This document shows positions 1-5,958 of a stretch of 8,341 bases of DNA, one piece after another. The stretch comes from CAZKXU01 sp964556665 (GTDB lineage Bacteria > Bdellovibrionota_C > UBA2361 > CAZKXU01): the NCBI GenBank assembly GCA_964556665.1, contig CAZKXU010000110.1, positions 1 to 8,341 of the forward strand, read 5' to 3'. The notes below the pieces were generated by a model. The model saw nothing but the letters and a program-made list of their open reading frames with translations, was not told where the DNA came from and did no database searches. The translations under genes and the position numbers were made by a program. Position 1 is the first letter of the stretch. Each line of letters opens with the position of its first letter.

Positions 1-7
1 GCCGACA

Positions 8-34
8 GACAAAATAACGGTACGTTATTTTGTC
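8..34. promoter_or_regulatory. Perfect 12-bp inverted repeat upstream of the mgtC-like gene
   Basis: Arms GACAAAATAACG (8-19) and CGTTATTTTGTC (23-34) are perfectly complementary around a 3-base GTA loop. The element ends 36-39 bases before the start of the mgtC-like gene. It could be a hairpin terminator of a gene lying to the left of the window, although the stem is AT-rich and is not followed by a long T run. It could equally be an operator or leader hairpin for the downstream gene. The structure is seen directly; the role is not resolved. Confidence 0.5.
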
Positions 35-69
35 ATTTAGTATAGATCTAATCTTTCACCTGGTACCGT

Positions 70-543
70 TTGATGGATATATCCTATATTGAAGACCCGC
101 TACATTGGCATATTTTAATTGCTGCAGGACTTGGTGCCCTGATCGGGCTGGAGCGGGAGCTTTCAGGTAAAGATCCAAGCCTTAGAACATTTTCGATTAT
201 CTGTACCGGTTCCTGTGTATTTACATTAATGTCTGTTTTCTGTACATCCGGCATACAAGGTGCCGAACCAGGAAGAATATCAGCTCAAATTGTAACTGGT
301 ATCGGCTTTCTTGGTGCAGGCGCTATCTTCCGTTCCCGTGGCGGTATCTCCGGACTTACTACTGCAGCTTTAATGTGGGTTACTGCTGGTATCGGCATGG
401 CCGTCGGTTTTAACCGTATAGATGTAGCTGTCTCGACTACCCTAATTGCTATCTTGGTAACGTACGGACTAAGGGTAATTCATATGGGGATAGGATATTT
501 CAGAGGCAATCCGGCAAATCGATCAGAAGAAATTGATGTTTAA
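70..543 (+). CDS. MgtC/SapB family inner-membrane protein (membrane domain only)
   Basis: This 157-residue hydrophobic protein has the MgtC/SapB signature. The features are LIGLERE (residues 24-30) after the first membrane segment, a conserved serine/glycine-rich segment around GSCVFTLMSV (47-56), RISAQIVTGIGFLGAGAIFR (69-88) and GLTTAALMWVTAGIGMAVG (95-113). Four to five membrane spans are expected. Members of the family have roles in growth at low magnesium, acid tolerance and intramacrophage survival, and Salmonella MgtC binds the F1Fo ATP synthase. The roughly 70-residue C-terminal ACT-like domain of full MgtC is absent, so this is the short SapB-like form. The frame opens with TTG at 70 followed at once by ATG at 73, and the ATG is the likelier start. 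No clear Shine-Dalgarno is visible. The gene converges on the glycosyltransferase gene with only 6 bases between them. The family call is firm; the physiological role is inferred. Confidence 0.9.
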   Translation: MMDISYIEDPLHWHILIAAGLGALIGLERELSGKDPSLRTFSIICTGSCVFTLMSVFCTSGIQGAEPGRISAQIVTGIGFLGAGAIFRSRGGISGLTTAALMWVTAGIGMAVGFNRIDVAVSTTLIAILVTYGLRVIHMGIGYFRGNPANRSEEIDV

Positions 544-549
544 TAAATC

Positions 550-2313
550 TCATACCACCTGATTGGAGCCTGCCGATACTACTCCGCACTCAATCCGAAA
601 TAGTTTATATTCCCGACTTCGATCTGACTTTAAAAGATCCGGAAGCTGTGTATAGCTTTGCAGCTCTTTAACCCCTTTATTAGCCTGCTTAAGTTCAAGC
701 CGTGCAGTGTCTAACCAGATTGATTTTGCTACTGTCAAACTCTCACATGGTATTGTGCCTACCAACTCAGGCGCCAGTATTGTAACCTCACGCTGCAGGT
801 AGAAAAAAAGCGGATCAAAATGCTCTTCCCTGCTTTCTTTGATTAAATACAGATTAGAATTTCCTGTCTGTGCGAGAATAGAAACAGCGGCCTCCTTAAA
901 TCCCTTAAGACTGTTCTTTAACGCCAGGCCTAATGTGATGAAAAAAAAGAGGAGCGTCGCCATAGTAATGTAACGAAAAGGTACTTTTTTGTTCACGGGG
1001 TGAAGCGCGATACAGCTCATAAGAAAGAGCGGTAACAGAGCAATATTTAAAATCAGTCTATGTTTATTAATCCAATCGAACTCAACCATAGCTAGCTCAC
1101 CTAAGGAAAAGGTCTGCCAACCGTTAAAATTGATAACAAATATTGTCAGCATTATTACTATAGGAATTAGAGTATAAAGCCTGCCGAAAAATGCTCCTAT
1201 ACGCGCCCGCCGATCATCAGCTAGATTACGGTAAAAAATACTAATCTCTGCACTTAATGAAATTGCAAATAATGGGTAGAGCGGTAACAGATATGAATGC
1301 CTCTTACCTGAGGATATACTAAAAAAAAGGATTCCTATAAGAAACGCATAAATTGGCAGAAGACGGGTGTTTCTCTGCAAAGTATTGCCTATGGCAGCTC
1401 GATTGAAAAAGAGTAGCGCTATCCAAATTGCTGACCATGGAGATACTGAGCGCAAAAATGAAGGGATATAGAACCAAAGCGGTTCTGTATTAATATTTTC
1501 CCCTCCGATAAATCTAGTAAGATTCTCAAATATAAGCTGTCGGCCGATAAAAGCGCCCTTAGCTTCTGCATACGATGCCCAATACCAGGGCACTACAATC
1601 ACTAAAAAAAGGAGCCAGCTAAGGCGTGGACGTAAAAAAAGCAGCACGCTGCGCTTCAATCCGAGCAGTAAAAAATAGAGTGTGCCTACTATGATTGCAG
1701 GAAGTACTATTCCAAGCGGCCCCTTGGAGAGGGTGGCTAGGGCACACATAAGATAAAAGAGTAGAAAATCTCTATCTCTAAGCGGCGCAGCAGACTGGAG
1801 ATCGTCTGGCCTAGAAATTATTGGGAAGATCAGTGCCCAGATAGCACAGAATGCAAATAATGAAAAAACCATGTCAACCTGTGCACTGCTGGCTAAGCGC
1901 GCAAATCCATAACTTGTGGCCAGAATAAAGCTTGCGAATAAACCGTCGCTATGTTTACTCCGTTCACTTCCCCTCATTGACCCCAAGCCCTCAAGCAGGC
2001 GTGAAGCAGCTATGCCTGTAAGAATGAGCAAGAAAGTTGCTGCTACTAGGGAGGGGAACCGTACCGTAAACTCATTCGACTCACCAAAGAGTTTAGCAAA
2101 TATTGCTCCTAGCCAGTGAAAGAAGATCGGTTTCGATGGCACTATTCCGTTACGCAGCGGCAATATCCATTCCTGAGTGCGTAGAATCACAGAGATGACC
2201 TGTGCTTCCCGGCCCTCAGTTGATGAGCCGATTACCGGCAGTCCAAGCAATAGGAGCGCGAAAAGGAACCAGCTGAGAGAGAAAACTATCAGGGAGGAAA
2301 GGGATAATTTCAT
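550..2313 (-). CDS. ArnT/PMT-type integral-membrane glycosyltransferase (GT83-like)
   Basis: The 587-residue multi-span membrane protein has the layout of the ArnT/PMT_2 (GT-C fold) enzymes, which move a sugar from a polyprenyl-phosphate donor to an acceptor on the periplasmic face. The first span (about residues 7-29) is followed by the first periplasmic loop with STEGREAQV (31-39), the counterpart of the catalytic D/E-x-x-R-E motif (E33, R35, E36). Next come LRTQEWILPLRNG (44-56) and SKPIFFHWL (60-68), matching the family's 'dW..P..nG....KPPL..WL' pattern. About ten more hydrophobic segments follow, including KRHSYLLPLYPLFAI near the middle, another typical family block. The length is normal. 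A C-terminal soluble tail of about 130 residues lacks recognisable motifs. The acceptor could be lipid A, another glycan or protein, and cannot be chosen from sequence. ATG at 2311-2313 fits the N-terminal span, but no Shine-Dalgarno is clear. The start lies 37 bases from a short repeat element. Confidence 0.88.
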   Translation of the reverse strand: MKLSLSSLIVFSLSWFLFALLLLGLPVIGSSTEGREAQVISVILRTQEWILPLRNGIVPSKPIFFHWLGAIFAKLFGESNEFTVRFPSLVAATFLLILTGIAASRLLEGLGSMRGSERSKHSDGLFASFILATSYGFARLASSAQVDMVFSLFAFCAIWALIFPIISRPDDLQSAAPLRDRDFLLFYLMCALATLSKGPLGIVLPAIIVGTLYFLLLGLKRSVLLFLRPRLSWLLFLVIVVPWYWASYAEAKGAFIGRQLIFENLTRFIGGENINTEPLWFYIPSFLRSVSPWSAIWIALLFFNRAAIGNTLQRNTRLLPIYAFLIGILFFSISSGKRHSYLLPLYPLFAISLSAEISIFYRNLADDRRARIGAFFGRLYTLIPIVIMLTIFVINFNGWQTFSLGELAMVEFDWINKHRLILNIALLPLFLMSCIALHPVNKKVPFRYITMATLLFFFITLGLALKNSLKGFKEAAVSILAQTGNSNLYLIKESREEHFDPLFFYLQREVTILAPELVGTIPCESLTVAKSIWLDTARLELKQANKGVKELQSYTQLPDLLKSDRSREYKLFRIECGVVSAGSNQVV

Positions 2314-2332
2314 ATGGGAACGTGGACATCTT

Positions 2333-2464
2333 GAGCAGCTCTAAAAACCCACTGGGACCGTGGGCTTCCAGCCCGCTGCATAGTGGCAACTAATTCGTTT
2401 GCGGACAAGATGCCCGCGGTCCCAGTAATGCAAGGTTTTTAGAGGTGCTCATCTTGTCCGCAAA
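2333..2464. repeat. Short copy of the GGGACC inverted-repeat element nested in longer palindromic flanks
   Basis: The core at 2351-2426 (76 bp) has ends ACTGGGACCGTGGG and CCCGCGGTCCCAGT, the same termini as the larger elements at 5002 and 8174, with one mismatch. It keeps the adjoining CTTCCAGCCCGC and a fragment resembling AATTCGTATGCGG of those copies, but lacks the roughly 165-bp multi-hairpin middle. It sits inside a second inverted repeat: GAGCAGCTCTAAAAACC (2333-2349) pairs with GGTTTTTAGAGGTGCTC (2434-2450), 16 of 17 positions. A third pair is TTTGCGGACAAGATG (2398-2412) with CATCTTGTCCGCAAA (2450-2464), a perfect 15-mer. The whole lies just upstream of the glycosyltransferase gene and downstream of the small peptide gene, so it may act as a transcript-end or processing structure. 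Confidence 0.85.
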
Positions 2465-2566
2465 ATAGCTTAATGCTGCGTTGCGAGCTGTCCCAGTGAA
2501 TAATACATACCTTAGAGACTGATACTTACTATCATATTCGCAATTGGCCTACAGGGGATAAGTAAC

Positions 2567-2686
2567 CTAGGACCAGCTACCAAATACCATGGCCAAAACC
2601 ATTACACCTGCAAAGAGGAATGCTACTATCTCTATTCCTGTCATAGAAAACGAATACCTGTAATAAAGCCAGCCGCCATTTCTCAT
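2567..2686 (-). CDS. Small single-span membrane peptide (39 aa), possible type I toxin-like or leader-regulated small protein
   Basis: This is a 39-codon frame that opens with ATG at 2684-2686 and ends with TAG at 2567-2569. AGGAGG (2690-2695) lies 3 bases upstream, a strong but closely spaced Shine-Dalgarno. The peptide begins with a polar, aromatic and basic segment, MRNGGWLYYRYSFS (1-14). It continues with a hydrophobic stretch from about residue 18 to 36 (IEIVAFLFAGVMVLAMVFG) and ends SWS. One membrane span is expected, with the positive N-terminus probably cytoplasmic. An in-frame ATG at 2714-2716 would give 49 residues but has no binding site, and an internal ATG at 2642-2644 would give 25. 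A fair promoter sits at the distance that would start the mRNA near 2749. The mRNA's first bases are complementary to the binding site and start. No family is recognised. The size, hydrophobicity and leader resemble type I toxins, but no antisense RNA is demonstrated. Confidence 0.5.
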   Translation of the reverse strand: MRNGGWLYYRYSFSMTGIEIVAFLFAGVMVLAMVFGSWS

Positions 2687-2744
2687 AAGCCTCCTACTGC
2701 GAAGGCCGATCTGCATGAAATTACATCGGAGTTTATGAGAAATG
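2677..2744 (-). promoter_or_regulatory. 5' leader hairpin that would sequester the SD and start codon of the small peptide gene
   Basis: Read on the - strand, CATTTCTCATAA (2733-2744) is perfectly complementary to TTATGAGAAATG (2677-2688), which contains the start codon of the 39-codon gene. After a small asymmetric bulge, CTCC (2728-2731) pairs with GGAG (2691-2694) of its AGGAGG. The result is a 12 + 4 bp stem around a loop of about 33 bases. A competing small hairpin, CCGAT...ATCGG, overlaps the CTCC arm. When folded, both the ribosome binding site and the AUG are buried. The base pairing is read directly; the regulatory role is inferred. Confidence 0.6.
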
Positions 2745-2755
2745 CCAGCTAGTAA

Positions 2756-2784
2756 TTTATACAGTATTATCGATCTATGGTAAA
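2756..2784 (-). promoter_or_regulatory. Sigma-70-type promoter candidate for the small peptide gene
   Basis: On the - strand, TTTACC (2779-2784, 4 of 6 to TTGACA) and TATAAA (2756-2761, 5 of 6 to TATAAT) are separated by exactly 17 bases. Transcription would start near 2749-2750, placing the sequestering arm about 5 bases from the mRNA 5' end. It lies about 40 bases beyond the stop codon of the upstream sigma-like gene, so the peptide could also be read from that transcript. Confidence 0.45.
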
Positions 2785-2825
2785 GGTTTGGAAAGCGCCT
2801 ATCTATCTTTTTGTTCAGCTGAAAG

Positions 2826-3671
2826 CTACGCCGCTATAGCATCAAGATCGAGCTGTTCGACCTTACGCTGCTTAGACTTTCTAAGCTTTTTCGGAGCATG
2901 ACTGTTACGCTTACGTAAACCAAGTTCAACAAGATCAGAATGAGTGCCTAATTTAGACCCAAGTTGACTCTGCAATATATCAAGCGCCTTTTTCTTAACT
3001 CTTGAAATATGACAACGGCTATAACCGAGATTTTTTGCTATTTGACGTATCTGCTGGTCCTGTACAAATAGTCTTTGAATGATCTCCTTCTCAAGCTCAT
3101 CCAATTTAGTGCACGCTGTCTGACTTAATTCGACGATCTCTTTGCGGTACAGAGCTTCATCAGGAAGCATCTCATCCTCACCAAGCAGTGCTTCTGCAAT
3201 CTCCATGGCATTACCATTTTTGAAGGATCCGTAGACATTACGGCCTGATTCCGCGCCTTCCTCCTGCCCAGCTTCATAGCTACCAAAATAGGTCATTGGT
3301 ACAGCATTCTCAGTAGCAGCAGTTGTAACTGCTCGTATCAAATTTCCACGTAGATGATAAAACATGAATGTAAGAAATCCTGCACCCTTATTAGGATTAA
3401 AATGCTTTGCGGCTTCGCATAGGGAGAGATCAACGATACTGTCCAGCTCCTGAAGATCTAAACGAGCATGCCACTTACGAAGAATGCTTCGTCCTAATTT
3501 TCTAGCCTTTATACGGTAGTCAACTATCAGGTTCTGACGTTTTGCAAGACTGAGTCCGCGCTCCTTTGTTTTGCTCTTTTTTCCCCTCTTTACGAGACGA
3601 AGATGGGGTTTTTTACTATTCTTTGAGACTCTCGAACGAGTTCCATCTGCAACTTGTGCTGAAATTTCCAT
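2826..3671 (-). CDS. Sigma-70 family RNA polymerase sigma factor (regions 2 and 4)
   Basis: This 281-residue protein directs RNA polymerase to promoters if functional. Region 2 lies at about residues 46-116. Its core is ELDSIVDLSLCEAAKHFNPN followed by KGAGFLTFMFYHLRGNLIRAV, the counterpart of the sigma-70 'DLxQEGxxGLxxAxxxFDPxxGxxFxTYAxxxIRxxI' block. Region 4 is at about 185-237: LDELEKEIIQRLF, then a helix-turn-helix in QQIRQIAKNLGYSRCHISRV and KKKALDIL. The central linker (about 117-180) is acidic and has no clear region 3. Very basic tails stand at both ends: residues about 12-40, and the last 30 with RKRNSHAPKKLRKSKQRK. These are unusual for the family and may bind DNA or a partner. The longest frame opens at GTG (3675-3677), but that GTG is part of GAGAGGTG, a good Shine-Dalgarno for ATG at 3669-3671, so I use the ATG. 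The gene is divergent from a second sigma-like gene. Confidence 0.85.
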   Translation of the reverse strand: MEISAQVADGTRSRVSKNSKKPHLRLVKRGKKSKTKERGLSLAKRQNLIVDYRIKARKLGRSILRKWHARLDLQELDSIVDLSLCEAAKHFNPNKGAGFLTFMFYHLRGNLIRAVTTAATENAVPMTYFGSYEAGQEEGAESGRNVYGSFKNGNAMEIAEALLGEDEMLPDEALYRKEIVELSQTACTKLDELEKEIIQRLFVQDQQIRQIAKNLGYSRCHISRVKKKALDILQSQLGSKLGTHSDLVELGLRKRNSHAPKKLRKSKQRKVEQLDLDAIAA

Positions 3672-3760
3672 GATCACCTCTCCCTTCTTTAAACCTATTA
3701 AGTTGAAAGCTCTTTCTGCGCCACACGCCTAGACTTTTAACAGTTCCAAGGCAGTAAAAG

Positions 3761-3784
3761 CTGTGATAAGTTCATGCATCACAG
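3761..3784. promoter_or_regulatory. Inverted repeat CTGTGAT-N10-ATCACAG in the divergent promoter region
   Basis: Perfect 7-bp arms CTGTGAT (3761-3767) and ATCACAG (3778-3784) lie near the middle of the 187-base gap between the two divergent sigma-like genes. The position suits an operator shared by both genes, or a leader hairpin of the - strand gene. The spacing differs from the CRP/FNR consensus. A possible -10 for the + gene is TATACT (3817-3822), without a convincing -35 partner. If the sigma factors use non-standard promoters, ordinary -10/-35 boxes would not be expected. Confidence 0.35.
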
Positions 3785-3858
3785 ACTTCTAAAGACTAAT
3801 CTGAGGAAGGTGCGTATATACTTCTATATTTCTTTAACTTGTTGAATTTATTGCTGTT

Positions 3859-4650
3859 TTGGAAAAACCTAATTCTACAGAGATACTTACCCTAGAAGAG
3901 GCAAACGCCCTGGTTGAGGAGCACCGTGAATGGGCTGAGGCGGTTGCACGTGGCGTAGCGAGGGCCTGGAGCATGGATTGGCGCTCCGATGGGCTTGATG
4001 GTGCTGCTATGGAGGCACTAATATTCTGTGCGCGTCGCTTTAAGCCAGGCATGGGTATTCCATTTCGTGGGTATGCGCATAGACGCATACATGAAGCCTC
4101 AACCGAACAAGCACGCAAATCAAAGAATTGGCAGCGCGGCATAGGCTCAGCCAGTAAAGCTGAGAATCTCGGGCGCGAGATTTCGGTAGGCTTGTTAAAT
4201 GTATTTCCAGAGCTTCGTTCTGGTCAGCTGCCGCTAGCTGAGGATGGAGGCTCAGGAGATGAGACACGCGGTGCAGTAAGACAGTTGTTAATGGGCGCCA
4301 GTATCTTGGTGTCAAAATACACTGTCACTGAACAGACTCCGGAGGAACTTGCTGATTATAAAAAAATGGTAGGAGCACTTGCTAGCTTTCCACCGATTCA
4401 TCAGTTGCTAGTTTGGAAAATATACTGGGAGGGGTACTCACTGCGTGGCCTTGCTGACGAATGGGAGACTGATGAATTAAATGTTGTCAGGGAACATAAA
4501 ACAATCCTTGTCGATCTATTTAAGCAGCTCTCTCCAAAGAAGGTAAAAGGCTTTAAGATTCGCCCGGCTCTCAAGAATGTAGCGCTGCGGCTAAAGCGCA
4601 AACTAGGGGATGGACCGTTTACTGAAATGGTTAAAGGAAGCAAGCTATGA
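3859..4650 (+). CDS. Divergent sigma-70-like protein
   Basis: The 263-residue protein keeps a recognisable sigma region 2 at about residues 28-92. DGLDGAAMEALIFCARRFKP (44-63) and GMGIPFRGYAHRRIHEA (64-80) match the FliA/SigB-like pattern 'DLxxxGxxALxxAAxRFdPxxGxpFxxYAxxRIxGA'. The linker (about 95-165) is diverged. A weak region 4 follows at about 170-225: LASFPPIHQLLVWKIYWEGYSLRGLADEW, then ETDELNVVREHKTILVDL. The expected 'G.S...V' turn of the helix-turn-helix is replaced by WETDELNVV, so -35 recognition may be altered or lost. It may be a specialised sigma factor or a sigma-like regulator. The longest frame starts at TTG (3859-3861) with no clear Shine-Dalgarno. No ATG precedes residue 39, which would cut into region 2, so the start is uncertain. 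Base composition looks more GC-rich than the T3SS genes. The stop overlaps the next gene (ATGA). Confidence 0.68.
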   Translation: MEKPNSTEILTLEEANALVEEHREWAEAVARGVARAWSMDWRSDGLDGAAMEALIFCARRFKPGMGIPFRGYAHRRIHEASTEQARKSKNWQRGIGSASKAENLGREISVGLLNVFPELRSGQLPLAEDGGSGDETRGAVRQLLMGASILVSKYTVTEQTPEELADYKKMVGALASFPPIHQLLVWKIYWEGYSLRGLADEWETDELNVVREHKTILVDLFKQLSPKKVKGFKIRPALKNVALRLKRKLGDGPFTEMVKGSKL

Positions 4651-4982
4651 CTAAGAAGGGGAAAGACTCAGATAAAAAAATAGATGGCATCAAATCAACA
4701 ACTGCAGCCAAAGGAGTTAAGAAGGTTGAGGAAGTTCAGGAGATTAACCCGATTAAACCGACTTCAGCTGTTGGCGCGATAGGCGGAATCTCCGGAATTA
4801 ATCAGAGACGCCCAACCCGCACCATGACGCTGGCCGAGCGGGAAGCTCTCATGAAGATCATTGACGAAGAGGCAGAGAAATTGTTTCAAGAGGAAGGCAT
4901 TCCTAATAGCCAAAAGGAGGCTGTCAAGGCGGCTGTAAAAATGGCGATTGATGCGGGCTTAATGGAAGATAAGAAAAAGTAG
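4647..4982 (+). CDS. Small charged protein coupled to the sigma-like gene; function unknown
   Basis: This 111-residue protein has a lysine-rich N-terminus (about 1-30), then PIKPTSAVGAIGGISGINQ (35-53), a flexible glycine/isoleucine segment. An apparently alpha-helical half follows (about 60-105), TMTLAEREALMKIIDEEAEK and a second helix QKEAVKAAVKMAIDAGL. It ends in EDKKK. No membrane segment or signal peptide is visible and I do not recognise a family. Its ATG shares ATGA with the stop of the upstream sigma-like gene, and AAGGA lies about 8 bases upstream inside that gene. The two proteins are therefore very likely co-translated and may work together. A small partner such as an anti-sigma factor or a secretion-coupled regulator is possible by position only; it does not resemble FlgM in sequence. 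It is followed by the large repeat element and then the convergent T3SS block. Confidence 0.75.
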   Translation: MTKKGKDSDKKIDGIKSTTAAKGVKKVEEVQEINPIKPTSAVGAIGGISGINQRRPTRTMTLAEREALMKIIDEEAEKLFQEEGIPNSQKEAVKAAVKMAIDAGLMEDKKK

Positions 4983-5001
4983 GAAGGAGCGCCTGCCCTC
5001 C

Positions 5002-5242
5002 TACTGGGACCGCGGGCTTCCAGCCCGCAAACGAATTTGCAGGTAATCCGTATGCGGGCTGGGCCACGCTTTGCGTGGACCTGTTGAAGCTTGCTTCGCA
5101 AGCATTTATCTTACGCTGCCTGGGCAGTGCTAGGCGCTCAGGTTACGCGAAGCGTAACTACTGAGCAGCCTAAGTCTGTTCCCGTTCCTTACGGAGCGCG
5201 ATAGCGCGAAGCACTGCCCAGGCGCGTCCCGCGGTCCCAGTA
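5002..5242. repeat. 241-bp MITE-like structured repeat with 15-bp perfect terminal inverted repeats
   Basis: The termini TACTGGGACCGCGGG (5002-5016) and CCCGCGGTCCCAGTA (5228-5242) are perfect complements. The outermost TA pair could be a target duplication. The interior is nested hairpins. CCAGCCCGCA (5020-5029) pairs with TGCGGGCTGG (5053-5062). CCACGC pairs with GCGTGG (5064-5078), GCTTGC with GCAAGC (5089-5103), and GCTCAG+GTTACGC with GCGTAAC+CTGAGC (5136-5166). GCGC-GATA-GCGC is at 5196-5207. An outer 13-bp stem joins GCCTGGGCAGTGC (5118-5130) and GCACTGCCCAGGC (5211-5223). No transposase frame is present. It separates two convergent gene blocks, so it may also terminate transcription from both sides. 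A second full-type copy begins at 8174 and a short form lies at 2351. Confidence 0.93.
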
Positions 5243-5260
5243 AGCAGAGTACCAAGTACC

Positions 5261-5701
5261 CTATCCGCGCGCCCCTGAATATCGAGCTAATTGCAGATGA
5301 TAGAAGCGCAGCAGATTATTATTACTCACTCCACCTGACTCAATATTCTCCCTTACTTCACCTAAGTATGTACCAGCCGTACTATAGTCTCCGCTGGAGA
5401 TAAGGCATGCAGATATAAGAAGCATTGCTTCAATCGAATCAGGCTTCCGCCGTAATGCCTCCTTAAGATAATCCGCAGCAGATTCAAAATCCTTGCCTTG
5501 TATCTGTAGATAGCCCATTCCTATCCAAGCTGGGTAAAAATCCGGTGCAAGGTTTATTAGCCCTACAAAAAGGGTCTCCGCCGATGCAAGATGGCCGCCC
5601 TCAAGATACAATCTTCCTAACGCATAAATATTAGAAACCTCATCATCACTATAGCCACGTTTTAAAACCTCACTTGGCAATCTCTCTCGAGTCTCAGCCA
5701 T
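5261..5701 (-). CDS. TPR protein, probable T3SS chaperone (SctG/YscG- or SycD/LcrH-like)
   Basis: This is a 146-residue soluble protein of three tetratricopeptide-type repeats. TPR1 (about 22-55) contains IYALGRLYLEGGHLASAETLF, TPR2 (56-89) contains PAWIGMGYLQIQGKDFESAA, and TPR3 (90-120) contains AMLLISACLISSGDYSTAG. The TPR array and its size match two T3SS chaperone types: the SycD/LcrH translocator chaperones (about 160 residues) and the YscG/PscG needle co-chaperones (about 115). Its partner gene, an 84-codon helical protein 2 bases upstream, favours the YscG type because YscG acts with the small helical YscE to hold needle subunits. The ATG is at 5699-5701. GGAGG, overlapping the end of the upstream gene, lies 10 bases before it, so translation is coupled. 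It is the last gene of the leftward T3SS run. The TPR fold is clear; the exact chaperone type is inferred. Confidence 0.75.
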   Translation of the reverse strand: MAETRERLPSEVLKRGYSDDEVSNIYALGRLYLEGGHLASAETLFVGLINLAPDFYPAWIGMGYLQIQGKDFESAADYLKEALRRKPDSIEAMLLISACLISSGDYSTAGTYLGEVRENIESGGVSNNNLLRFYHLQLARYSGARG

Positions 5702-5703
5702 TA

Positions 5704-5958
5704 CTACTTTACCTCCGTATCTACTTCTAAATAATTTAGAATCTGTTGCAGCATCTGCGTCTCGGCAAGAACCTTTTTATGGATTTCTGGGTTCATTCTG
5801 GCCTCGAGCTCCCTAGAAAGCTCATGCATTCTCTGAAAGCGCGCATACAAGGATGAAACAGCCGCTTTAAGTTTGGAAACATCGCCCATCTCCGGAAGTA
5901 CCGAGAGAAATGGGGAAAATGAGAATGGATCTGGTGCTAAAAGTGAGGATTTAGGCAT
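5704..5958 (-). CDS. Small helical protein, candidate T3SS needle co-chaperone (YscE-like)
   Basis: The 84-residue protein has a proline/serine-rich N-terminus (about 1-22, with PDPFSFSPF). Two predicted helices follow, at about 26-50 (KLKAAVSSLYARFQRMHELS) and 54-78 (NPEIHKKVLAETQMLQQILN), which suggests a helical hairpin. There is no membrane segment or signal peptide. No family can be assigned from residues alone. The position directly before a TPR gene at the end of an sctRSTU run resembles the YscE/YscG pairing of needle co-chaperones, and size and helical content agree. It could instead be a divergent needle, inner-rod or stalk component. The ATG is at 5956-5958 without a clear Shine-Dalgarno. 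A 116-base gap separates it from sctU, so it may have its own promoter, although none is convincing. Confidence 0.6.
   Translation of the reverse strand: MPKSSLLAPDPFSFSPFLSVLPEMGDVSKLKAAVSSLYARFQRMHELSRELEARMNPEIHKKVLAETQMLQQILNYLEVDTEVK

Noticed and set aside
1916..2119. Open + strand frame of 67 codons inside the glycosyltransferase gene
   Set aside because: It lies antisense to a well-supported membrane enzyme, has no family features, and is best explained as a shadow.
70..2313. A PhoP-type regulon linking the mgtC-like and ArnT-like genes
   Set aside because: The pairing echoes enterobacterial PhoP targets, but the genes are convergent, no PhoP box was seen, and the glycosyltransferase acceptor is unknown.
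2490..2497. GTCCCAGT, an isolated match to the repeat terminus
   Set aside because: It is eight bases with no partner terminus nearby, too short to call an element remnant.
3761..3784. CRP-type binding site suggested by TGTGA and TCACA half sites
   Set aside because: The half sites are 12 bases apart rather than the 6 of CRP/FNR sites, so only a generic inverted repeat is reported.
3834..4643. Three - strand frames of 80-102 codons opposite the second sigma-like gene
   Set aside because: The + frame carries sigma region 2 motifs and a coupled downstream gene; the opposite frames are low-complexity shadows.
4886..5101. A 71-codon - strand frame running across the end of the 111-codon gene and into the repeat element
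   Set aside because: It overlaps a coupled gene and repeat DNA, and its peptide has no features of its own.
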